Below, piece by piece: positions 53,950-61,818 of a stretch of DNA of 64,000 nt. Made by a program: the position numbers and the translations under genes. How positions within the stretch are numbered: position 1 is the first letter of the stretch; every line of letters begins with the position of its first letter. Source of the stretch: a bacterium Ga0077546. GTDB taxonomy: Bacteria > Cyanobacteriota > Vampirovibrionia > Obscuribacterales > Obscuribacteraceae. The notes under the pieces were generated by a model. The model searched no databases, had not been told where the DNA came from, and worked only from the letters and a program-made list of their open reading frames with translations. The stretch is from contig LNEX01000253.1 of assembly GCA_001464165.1 (NCBI GenBank), positions 1 to 64,000 on the forward strand. Direction: 5' to 3'.

Positions 53950-54570
53950 CTACCCCTCAGAAATGCCTGCTATCCTCAAGTTACCATCGCTAGCCTTCTT
54001 CACTAAATAGACAAACTTCACCGGTCTTAGCTTTGGCGGTTCACCAGGTATTAACAATTCTTGCTGCCCATCAACCACTATCTCTATTGAACCATCTGCT
54101 TGGTTCGGCCGGGCAGAAACCATGCGTTGATTCCATTTACTTTTCATACCCGAATTGGCAATAGTAGTAGCCATTTCAGCCGTCCAGATATTGGTTATGT
54201 AACTTTGAGCACAATCAGGAGTCATCAAATTCATGGCGCTCTGCTGCGAGCTGGCGGCTGTGGCAGCGTTGAAATCCATAGCTAAAGGTAGGAAACCCTC
54301 TACTAGAGCAGTAGCCTTAAAGTTATCTACAAGGTCAACCGGCGGTAGGTGCCCCTGCTGAGAAGCACTAGACTGAGGGTAGCGCTCACTTGGCGGGCGA
54401 GCGATGCCAGTAACGTCAGGGTGAGTGTCGGCTTTAGAGCGCTGTCTGTGCTTTGTCGGAACTGGAGTTGGAGAAAGTATCAATGTAAAAAAAATGCCCG
54501 CCATAGCGCCAGCTACGCCGACCATGATCAAAGTCATTTTGTATTTTTCACCAGCTTGATAGTCGAACAT
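53950..54570 (-). CDS. VirB8/NTF2-like transfer protein, 206 aa
   Basis: One N-terminal TM helix (MTLIMVGVAGAMAGIFFTLIL, residues ~12-32), a Ser/Pro-rich linker, then an NTF2/VirB8-like domain (~80-200: FKATALVEGFLPLAMDFNAA, YITNIWTAEMATTIA, VKFVYLVKKASDGNLRI). VirB8-type proteins form the periplasmic part of the channel. It lies 9 bp downstream of virB4 and upstream of the coupling protein, which supports the assignment. Exact family uncertain. Confidence 0.65.
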   Translation of the reverse strand: MFDYQAGEKYKMTLIMVGVAGAMAGIFFTLILSPTPVPTKHRQRSKADTHPDVTGIARPPSERYPQSSASQQGHLPPVDLVDNFKATALVEGFLPLAMDFNAATAASSQQSAMNLMTPDCAQSYITNIWTAEMATTIANSGMKSKWNQRMVSARPNQADGSIEIVVDGQQELLIPGEPPKLRPVKFVYLVKKASDGNLRIAGISEG

Positions 54571-54579
54571 ATATTTGTA

Positions 54580-57405
54580 TCAACCCGCGTTGAGCAAATC
54601 AGGGGTGAAAGTCTCAGGAGTATAGCCCTGCCCAAGTAAGTGACAAGCCCAGCGCGCATCACCGGCGCATAGTTCTATCATCTTAGAACGCATGGGTTGG
54701 TCGGTATTTGGTTCAGTAGTGGCCACCCAGTACATGAAACGTGGCACAACCAATTTGACCACACCACGCGAAAGCTTGTGATAAATCAGAAAAGCATCTG
54801 AATACTCTCTGTTCTTTCTGGTCAAATGAGCAATGGCACCCATCTCTTGCGGTGTCAGACCGCAAGCTTCACGAATCAATTCGAAGTTTGAAGGGTCATT
54901 ACCGAGGATGATTTTGATAGCACTATTGGTGGCAAGATTTCGCGCCCTATCATCGCGCAAAAGGTCACCCAGTTCCTGGGAAATGCCTATAAACAGTAGA
55001 CCTAAGTGTCGGCTTGTGCGTGAGGCATCTTCTACAAGAGTCTTACCACCCTCATACCTAAGTAGTCTCCACAATTCGTCTATGCAAAAAACGAAACGTG
55101 AAGGCTTGCCCAAAGCAACTTGTTCTGCCTTATGCTGAGCTGCTCTTCGCAGAACGTAGTCAGAGACAAAGAGTGTGACAACAGCTTCGAGAGTTTTGTC
55201 GTGAGCCAAATCTGAAGTATCAAACACCATCAATTGAGTATCGAGTGGAATAGAAGTAGCACCATCAAAAAGCTTACCGAAAATCGCACCTTTACAGTAG
55301 AGACTAAGGCGGTTAGCCAAGTCTTCGCAAGTATCGCCGCGCTTACTCTTGGCGTGCTTGACTGCTTCTTCTTGCAGCCAGTTGACCAAGTCAGACTCAA
55401 TAGGAATACGACCCTGCTCAGCGCAAGTCTTATAAATTGCCTGAATACCTTGCATCAGAATTGGCTTCTCGTCTTTATTGAGAGCCTGTTCACCGCGCTC
55501 TCCCAACATTACGGAGTGGAAGTTCAAAATTTTGATGATGTGCGATTCTGGTGGACTAAATGGGTCAATTGGCTTACCATCGGGCCCCTGATAAGGCAAG
55601 TCATAGAGATTGATACAAACAGAACCATCAGGACCAAGTTTGATATAAGCACAATCGTCATAAACTTCAGTGAGCATGCGATAAGAGCCAGATCGGTCAA
55701 TGATAACCGTCTTGGCACCAGACAAAGTTTTCATCTGGATGATTTGCTGGGCAACCATAGACTTACCTTCACCCGGTTGACCGAAGACGATGCAGAGGGC
55801 GTTTGGTAGTTTTTCGTCATAAGGGTTAAGGAAAACCGGCTCTAGTGTTTCTTTAGAAAATCCTAGCCAGTCGCCATATTCAGAGCCAAGCTTGGCGTGA
55901 ACAAAAGGAAATGAGTTGCGCACAGTGGGTGTACGCACTGCCTTTCCGCGGCGCGCCACATCAATTCCGAGGCCGGGCAAACTACCAATGAAGAGTGAGC
56001 GTTGCTCATGATGACCAATTACAAAACGAGCGCCTCGACACTGTGAAGCAGCAGACCGAACAAACTCGGTGGAACGGTTCAACTCCTCAAGACTATCGGC
56101 AAAGAGAGTGAAATAAATAGCGTAGTTGAAAACTTCCATGTTGGTTGTGTACAACTCAGAACCGATGGTGGCGGCTTCTTGGGCCTTTTCAGCTTCTTCT
56201 TGGTTGGGCGCAGAGCGCTGCCCCATAACGCCTTGATATGTGTTGGCAGAAGCTTGAGCTTGTTTCTTCTGCAAGTTTTTGCGGAAGAGTTCTTTATCTA
56301 ATTTGTGAGCATAAAGATTGAGCCGCCATTCGCAGTTGAGACGCAGCAGTGGTTGCAACCACAAAGGTCCAGTGCGCTCGGGCAGCCGGTTCATATAGAG
56401 AGTGCGAATATAGCGACCGGCAATTTCTTTCTCAGCTGGGTCAGCATTAGGATCAGTGGCTTCGATGTAATCAGTCATGTCTGAAATCTTGCAAAAATCA
56501 GGGGCACTGAAGTCATAGCAAGACTCAACCAACTGCTGCCGCACAGTCGCCGGCTCCATATCAGGGAAGACACGGCGCACAGCAGGAGGCAGTGACTGCG
56601 TTTGCGGACGAATCGGTGAAGGCAAGTTCTCTTCGCCCATTTCAGACTGCTTAGGATTGAGCTCACGGTAGAGCATGCGGAAGTATTCTACGGCCGAAAC
56701 CGGCCGACCAGACATACCACAGGCACCAAGTTGACTGACATAGCCATTGGCGCGCTGTACCAGGGTAGTGACATTCTTAAAATGACTACCGACTGACTGT
56801 CTAGCAGCCTGGCTAGTGAGTGCATCCATCACCGACTTGACGGCTGTGTCAATCATGCTCTGCTTGGGCGGCTTCTCCTTGGGAGGGCGGTAGCAGAATG
56901 TCACATAAAACTTTAGCTCAGGCACAAAATTGCGCGACAGCAACGAGGCCTGGTCGTTTTCAACGACTTTAGCGACGTAACGCAAGAATGGATCTTCATT
57001 TACTTCAACAGGGTGGCGCTGAAAATACTCGCGTTTTGAGATGTTATGACAGACAACGGTGAGCTGGGCGGAGGTATCGATACCGTTAAGAAAACCAGTA
57101 AAGTGATTCATCAGCGAGACCAAACGCATCTCATCAAAGCCCGAGACATGAACCCCGTCTAGCTCAAAGACACAACGGTAAGTACCGTCTTTCAAAACAA
57201 GAATGCCCTGACCAGATGCATCATCATGGAAGAGATCCCACAGAGGCAAAATACCAGCAGCCGACCCGTGGGGCCTGGGCACTGCCAAACCAGGAATACG
57301 TCCGAGAATTTCAGCAGAAATCGGTGCTTCCTTCTCTTTGCCGCGCTTCATAAAGCCCAGCAAACTATTTTCTTTAGAGTAGGAGCGATTTACCGAAGTG
57401 ACCAT
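54580..57405 (-). CDS. virB4: VirB4/TraC-type conjugation ATPase
   Basis: 941 aa. N-terminal VirB4 domain (~60-480) with GILVLKDGTYRCVFELDGV. Walker A FGQPGEGKS (~541-548), Walker B RFVFCIDELWRLL (~768), then LGLLFIGISQELGDLL (motif D-like) and NSAIKIILGNDPSNFEL. VirB4 is the conserved energising ATPase of type IV secretion and extracts pilin from the membrane. No frame break is seen in it, so the module may be functional. Next gene upstream is the VirB3/PrgI-like protein, 18 bp away. Confidence 0.92.
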   Translation of the reverse strand: MVTSVNRSYSKENSLLGFMKRGKEKEAPISAEILGRIPGLAVPRPHGSAAGILPLWDLFHDDASGQGILVLKDGTYRCVFELDGVHVSGFDEMRLVSLMNHFTGFLNGIDTSAQLTVVCHNISKREYFQRHPVEVNEDPFLRYVAKVVENDQASLLSRNFVPELKFYVTFCYRPPKEKPPKQSMIDTAVKSVMDALTSQAARQSVGSHFKNVTTLVQRANGYVSQLGACGMSGRPVSAVEYFRMLYRELNPKQSEMGEENLPSPIRPQTQSLPPAVRRVFPDMEPATVRQQLVESCYDFSAPDFCKISDMTDYIEATDPNADPAEKEIAGRYIRTLYMNRLPERTGPLWLQPLLRLNCEWRLNLYAHKLDKELFRKNLQKKQAQASANTYQGVMGQRSAPNQEEAEKAQEAATIGSELYTTNMEVFNYAIYFTLFADSLEELNRSTEFVRSAASQCRGARFVIGHHEQRSLFIGSLPGLGIDVARRGKAVRTPTVRNSFPFVHAKLGSEYGDWLGFSKETLEPVFLNPYDEKLPNALCIVFGQPGEGKSMVAQQIIQMKTLSGAKTVIIDRSGSYRMLTEVYDDCAYIKLGPDGSVCINLYDLPYQGPDGKPIDPFSPPESHIIKILNFHSVMLGERGEQALNKDEKPILMQGIQAIYKTCAEQGRIPIESDLVNWLQEEAVKHAKSKRGDTCEDLANRLSLYCKGAIFGKLFDGATSIPLDTQLMVFDTSDLAHDKTLEAVVTLFVSDYVLRRAAQHKAEQVALGKPSRFVFCIDELWRLLRYEGGKTLVEDASRTSRHLGLLFIGISQELGDLLRDDRARNLATNSAIKIILGNDPSNFELIREACGLTPQEMGAIAHLTRKNREYSDAFLIYHKLSRGVVKLVVPRFMYWVATTEPNTDQPMRSKMIELCAGDARWACHLLGQGYTPETFTPDLLNAG

Positions 57406-57423
57406 TAACGAACAAGATCTCCT

Positions 57424-57762
57424 TTAATCAACAAATTCTGGCAGTTTCTCATCTACCAAAAACCTAGTTGCATTTGGATCTGGGCCCGGTATCAAGATTT
57501 TACCCCCAGTGTAAAAGTTGAGCACGTTCTCCCAATGTGAAGCAGAGTGGTTATTGGTAACCAGTGCGTAAAAAGGGCCAATCATGCCGACAAAGATACA
57601 AATCCAGAGCTTAATATCTTGCCCAGCAAGGTTTATCGGCATCATCCAAGACCAGAGCTGGGTGGAAACAACAAAACTGACCAAAATCCAGATCAGTTGG
57701 TCAAACCGCATGCCAAAGAGCTTGGGAGAATCTTCTAAATTTAGGGGAGTGACATCGTCCAT
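57424..57762 (-). CDS. VirB3/PrgI-like membrane protein, 112 aa
   Basis: Two TM helices (LIWILVSFVVSTQLWSWM, IKLWICIFVGMIGPFYALV) with cytoplasmic ends, the layout of VirB3 and PrgI proteins, which nearly always lie just upstream of virB4, as here. The N-terminus (MDDVTPLNLEDSPKLFG) resembles the PrgI-type start. It likely anchors VirB4 at the membrane. Confidence 0.75.
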   Translation of the reverse strand: MDDVTPLNLEDSPKLFGMRFDQLIWILVSFVVSTQLWSWMMPINLAGQDIKLWICIFVGMIGPFYALVTNNHSASHWENVLNFYTGGKILIPGPDPNATRFLVDEKLPEFVD

Positions 57763-57855
57763 GTTTACATTCTACTTGTAGAGCTAACTGGTTGCAGAGT
57801 TAATTGGATGCAGGACTGATTTGGCTAAAGACTTGGTGCTCAGGTCTCAACTGGT

Positions 57856-58527
57856 TCAAGAACTAACGGGTTGAGCACAGTTGAAAATAATTCCTACGAT
57901 ATGCGGTGGAAGCCTTACTGTACCTTTATTCCCATAAAGAGCAAACTCCTTCATCTTGGCGACGAGCTCAGGGGGTAAACCCGCAGTCGAATCTACTTTC
58001 TCGTAACACTTGATAGCACCGTCATACTCCCCAGAGAGGCGCAGTATTTCACCCATGACATAATTATAGCGGCTTCGATTGCCCGCCCAACTAGGGTCAG
58101 CCAGGGCAGCAGCCAATTCATTCTTTGCCAAAGTCAAAAATTTACTACCGTCAACTCCCTCTTCCATGGCGCACCAATAACCGTTTAGGGCTAATACTGA
58201 ACGATCCAAAGTATGGACGTTATGCTTTCGACCAGAAGCCACAGCATGAGCAAATTTCTTGGAGGGCTCAGTGGGTGGCGAGTCTGGCACAACCTGTGGC
58301 AGATAAAAATGCTCCTTGAATGATGACAACCACCAGGTATAAATACAGTTAGGACACATGGCAAGCAGACTCGAACGCAGCTCAGGGTCGGGCAAAATGC
58401 GATGTAAGTCGCTCTCAATTGGTGTTGTCAAATCAATAGCAGGCAATCTCGCCACTTCGTAAGTGGCGAAAATAGTTTGGCATTCAGGACAAACCACTGT
58501 CAGGTGGCGTAATTTGAAGAACTTCAT
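57856..58527 (-). CDS. DUF2225-like zinc-ribbon/TPR protein, 223 aa
   Basis: Two CxxC pairs in the N-terminal part, VCPECQTIFATYEV and MCPNCIYTWW, form a zinc ribbon as in DUF2225 proteins; after it, a helical TPR-like region (LALNGYWCAMEEG, RYNYVMGEILRLSGEYDGAIKCYE). No signal peptide. It sits in the transfer operon between the giant VirB6-like gene and the VirB3-like gene, but the family is not specific to conjugation, so it may be a passenger. Confidence 0.7.
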   Translation of the reverse strand: MKFFKLRHLTVVCPECQTIFATYEVARLPAIDLTTPIESDLHRILPDPELRSSLLAMCPNCIYTWWLSSFKEHFYLPQVVPDSPPTEPSKKFAHAVASGRKHNVHTLDRSVLALNGYWCAMEEGVDGSKFLTLAKNELAAALADPSWAGNRSRYNYVMGEILRLSGEYDGAIKCYEKVDSTAGLPPELVAKMKEFALYGNKGTVRLPPHIVGIIFNCAQPVSS

Positions 58528-58590
58528 GGCTTTTATTATCAGCCCTATCTAAGGGTATAAATGCTCAGGCTAAGCACTTGAGACTATCTA

Positions 58591-58633
58591 TTTTAGCTTA
58601 GCCCAGTTTAGCTTAGCCCAGTTTAGCTTAGCC
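58591..58633. repeat. 15-bp tandem repeat with stem potential
   Basis: Three units of GTTTAGCTTAGCCCA (first and last imperfect) at the 3' end of the VirB6-like gene, covering its stop codon. GGCTAAGC at 58567-58574 can pair with GCTTAGCC inside any of the units, so the array could form a terminator-like stem. Confidence 0.6.
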
Positions 58634-61600
58634 GTTGCCGTTGTTGTAACCATCTTGACCGAACATACGTTCCATCATGCGCTTAACCAAACGATCTTTC
58701 GGCACGGGTGATTGATCATATCTTGCCACTTGTCCGCCAGCATTGCGAACCGGCACTGGTCTAGGCACAAACCGTGGATCTTGACGAACAGAGTCGACAT
58801 AATCTTTGGTCAAATAAGGATCACCGTATGTTTGCGGATCTTGTCTGTGTGCTTCGACAATGGCCCGAGCAGTATAGACAGAGCCGTAGTCTATATTGTT
58901 AGCTTGCCATCTAGGGTCTGCGTCCATCATCGATTGAACAACTTGCACATCGCTTGTCGATACGTTGGAGGCACCAACAGCACTAGCAGCGACGGCCACA
59001 GCTGGCATCGAGCTAGGATTCTGAGAATAGGCTTGCACAGCAGTTTCTAACATCTGATACTTGCCAGGGTCTGATTCATCTTTCGATGGATCATAAATCT
59101 GCTTCCAATCCATGCCATTGGCTCGAAGATCGGCAACAACCTGTTTAATCAAGTTCTGCGAACCACCAAACTGACTGACAGCACTGGCAACAGCAGATTG
59201 CTGCAAACCACCAGAATCGAGGACCTGACCAGAGACTGACTGCTCTACATCGATTGAGACATTTTCCGAAGGCAAGCTACCGCTGCCACCACCATTGCCG
59301 CCGTCTACACGACCAATCTGAATCTGGCCAGCAGATGAGCCAACTGAGCCACCAGGCAATTTTACCGAGCCCAGATTACCGAGATTACTACCACCTTGAT
59401 TACTTGGTGGCTGAATTCTGGTGTTAACCGTAACTGGGCCGCCTTGCATGGTTGGCAGATTAGAAGGTAGAGGAATAGCATTAGGGTTGATGCTGCCAGC
59501 ACCAGCTGAGGGGCCATCAAGGAAGAGGTCAACATCAGCAGTACCGCCGCCGCCACTGTATCCGCCAGAGCCACCACCAGACATAGTGACACCACCGAGT
59601 ACAGGAGGTGCAACATTGCCACCACCACCGCCGCCACTGCCACCACCACCGATGTTGACGCCACCGAGATTCATGTTGCCGCCACCGCCACCACCACCGC
59701 CACCGAAGCTGCGCTGCAAGTTGGCCATAACGACGTTGCCGCCTCTCAACGAATTATAGGCGCCCACATAGTCTTCAGGTCTAGCATTGGCGCCAACCAT
59801 AGAAGCCACTTGGTCAACGGTGTTGAAGTCACGGCAGACAGACACACCGTTATCGTCGTGGATGCCGGCCTGAGCCAAGGCACCGAGAGTCTGAACGACT
59901 TCAGCTGGCATAGCTTGAGCGCGGTTACCATACCAGGCATCTTGCACCAAACCGTTTGTGCCTTCAGGAAGTTCAGCAGCAGCTCGAGCTTGCATATACT
60001 CACCGCCACCACGAATAGTGGCACCGCGCAACCAGGGCTGGGCTTTCAGAACGCTTTGGTTAGCAGCAACGGCTCTGTTGCAAGGAGTAATCGGTAGACC
60101 GCTTTGGATCAGAGCTTCAGTGGCAGGGCCCATTCTCCAGCTCCATCCTGATTCAGGTGAATCAGTACTGGTCATAATGTGAGCAGCCCAAGCTTGTTGG
60201 TCTTCGCTCATTGGGCCATATCTGTTGACCAAGTGCTCAGTATAAGCGTTGCCTTCTTCACCGTTGATATAAGCTTGCGAGCCAAGTGCAGCATGCTTAG
60301 CCATCGATCGAGCGAAGCTCTGCTTAGCAGCAGCGGTTTGTGTCCATGAACTACCGTTATAGGCCAAAATACCAGCAGCAGCTCTCTGAGCCATACCTTT
60401 CGGTTTGTGCTCCCCAGCATCAATAGATGATTGCCGAGCGGCGTCATAAGCTTCAGCGTCAGTGCTCATCAATTCGCCATAAGCGCCGGCCATGATCTGC
60501 ATACCCTTCTGCTCATCAGAAGCACCTTCTCCAGTACGAATGTGCATCAAGTGGCCTTGGTTGTCATAGACGTTCTCTGGCTTTCCGGTACGCGACACAC
60601 CAAGAGTAGCGCCTTGAGCCAATCTGATTGCAGCAGCGGCAACCCGGTAAGGGACGTGTCTGTAACCAGCTTGCATATAGCCATCGAACATAGAGGCTTT
60701 CTGACCAGGAGTACCAGGTTGAGTCGGTTGTGCAGCAGGACCACCCTGAGGTGTTCCGCCACCACCACCACCACCGCCACCACTGCCATCGTCGCCGTCG
60801 CCACCGTCACCACCAGCGAAGCTAGCAGTTTGAGCACCATTAACGGGAGGAGCACCACCGGTTCCGCCAGCTGTGGTTGTAAACTGAGTTGGGGTGGCAA
60901 CAGGAGGGGTGCCCGCTCTGGTAGCGCCAGGAGTGACGTTGACTGTACCCTGATTAACAGTAGCACCAGGTTGACCAGACACTGGAGGTACGACTCTACC
61001 AGTCACAGTTCCAGTGGCATTGACACCATCAATTTTGCCGGTATTGGCACTAGGGTTGACTGCGCCTGTAGGTCTCACGGTTCCCATAGCTGCAGCACCT
61101 GCGGCTCCAGCAGCGCCAGCAACAGCAGCCTCTTCAACCAATTCAGCATTCACTAGTGGATTAGCGCCAGTATTAGCTGTGGCCATAGGCGGAACGAGAC
61201 CGCTAGTTGGTGTTATATTCTGCATGTTAGGATTTACAACACCGGGTTGTGCGGCATTAGCTGTCGCTCCGCTTGAAACCACCCGACCATTAACGTCAGT
61301 TGTTGTAGCTGCCGGCGGTGTCGGTGTCTGAGCGCCCGTCTGAGTTTTAATTCCTTGACCAGCAGCAGTAGCAGCTGCATTTACTACTGGATTGCCACCA
61401 GGCTTAAGTGTTGCGGTGCCTTCTTTGCCAGCAGCCAAAGCCTGGGCTGCTGGGTCGGCATTAATGATCTCCTCACCGGTAACAGTAGATGCTCCTGCCG
61501 GAGTCACTGCAGAGCTAGACATAGGCGGCACGATACCGCTTGTATTGGTCAAGTTAGGATTAACAACACCGGGTTGTGCTGCATTAGGAGTCGCTCCGCT

Positions 61601-61708
61601 TGAAACCACCCGACCATTAACGTCAGTTGTTGTAGCTGCCGGCGGTGTCGGTGTCTGAGCGCCCGTCTGAGTTTTAATTCCTTGACCAAGCAGCAGTAGC
61701 AGCTGCAT
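58628..61708 (-). CDS. Giant VirB6/TrbL-like protein, C-terminal part (~1020 aa)
   Basis: The ORF's apparent start (MQLLLLLGQG) is an artefact of a frame break; real coding enters near 61686 from the frame of the next entry. Residues to ~330 are Gly/Ala/Pro/Thr-rich repeats (GIKTQTGAQTPTPPAATTT). A unique globular section follows (~340-640: MFDGYMQAGYRHVPYRVAAA, MQIMAGAYGELMSTDAEAYD, NRYGPMSEDQQAWAAHIM). Then come very long Gly-rich stretches (GGGGGGGGGN) and a helical end (VQSMMDADPRWQANNIDYGSVYTARAIVEAH). The protein likely forms the outer part of the transfer machinery or acts on the partner cell. Confidence 0.7.
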   Translation of the reverse strand: MQLLLLLGQGIKTQTGAQTPTPPAATTTDVNGRVVSSGATPNAAQPGVVNPNLTNTSGIVPPMSSSAVTPAGASTVTGEEIINADPAAQALAAGKEGTATLKPGGNPVVNAAATAAGQGIKTQTGAQTPTPPAATTTDVNGRVVSSGATANAAQPGVVNPNMQNITPTSGLVPPMATANTGANPLVNAELVEEAAVAGAAGAAGAAAMGTVRPTGAVNPSANTGKIDGVNATGTVTGRVVPPVSGQPGATVNQGTVNVTPGATRAGTPPVATPTQFTTTAGGTGGAPPVNGAQTASFAGGDGGDGDDGSGGGGGGGGGTPQGGPAAQPTQPGTPGQKASMFDGYMQAGYRHVPYRVAAAAIRLAQGATLGVSRTGKPENVYDNQGHLMHIRTGEGASDEQKGMQIMAGAYGELMSTDAEAYDAARQSSIDAGEHKPKGMAQRAAAGILAYNGSSWTQTAAAKQSFARSMAKHAALGSQAYINGEEGNAYTEHLVNRYGPMSEDQQAWAAHIMTSTDSPESGWSWRMGPATEALIQSGLPITPCNRAVAANQSVLKAQPWLRGATIRGGGEYMQARAAAELPEGTNGLVQDAWYGNRAQAMPAEVVQTLGALAQAGIHDDNGVSVCRDFNTVDQVASMVGANARPEDYVGAYNSLRGGNVVMANLQRSFGGGGGGGGGNMNLGGVNIGGGGSGGGGGGNVAPPVLGGVTMSGGGSGGYSGGGGTADVDLFLDGPSAGAGSINPNAIPLPSNLPTMQGGPVTVNTRIQPPSNQGGSNLGNLGSVKLPGGSVGSSAGQIQIGRVDGGNGGGSGSLPSENVSIDVEQSVSGQVLDSGGLQQSAVASAVSQFGGSQNLIKQVVADLRANGMDWKQIYDPSKDESDPGKYQMLETAVQAYSQNPSSMPAVAVAASAVGASNVSTSDVQVVQSMMDADPRWQANNIDYGSVYTARAIVEAHRQDPQTYGDPYLTKDYVDSVRQDPRFVPRPVPVRNAGGQVARYDQSPVPKDRLVKRMMERMFGQDGYNNGNG

Positions 61709-61818
61709 TTACTACTGGATTGCCACCAGGCTTAAGTGTTGCGGTGCCTTCTTTGCCGGCAGCCAAAGCCTGGGCTGCTGGGTCGGCATTAATGATCTCC
61801 TCACCGGTCACGTTAGAA
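61226..61818. repeat. Two near-identical ~265-bp direct repeats, period 327 bp
   Basis: Copies at about 61226-61490 and 61553-61818 encode the same GKEGTATLKPGGNPVVNAAATAA and following IKTQTGAQTPTPPAATTT segments inside the giant gene. In the right copy there is one extra A (CCAAGCAGC against CCAGCAGC in the left copy), which is exactly where the frame breaks. Confidence 0.85.

Noticed and set aside
55234..55809. 191-aa plus-strand ORF opposite virB4
   Set aside because: It lies wholly within the conserved ATPase core of virB4 on the other strand and has no recognisable domain.
59421..61156. Plus- and minus-strand ORFs inside the C-terminal VirB6-like gene
   Set aside because: Products are Pro-, Ser/Thr- or Leu-rich shadows of the Gly/Ala repeats in the main frame.
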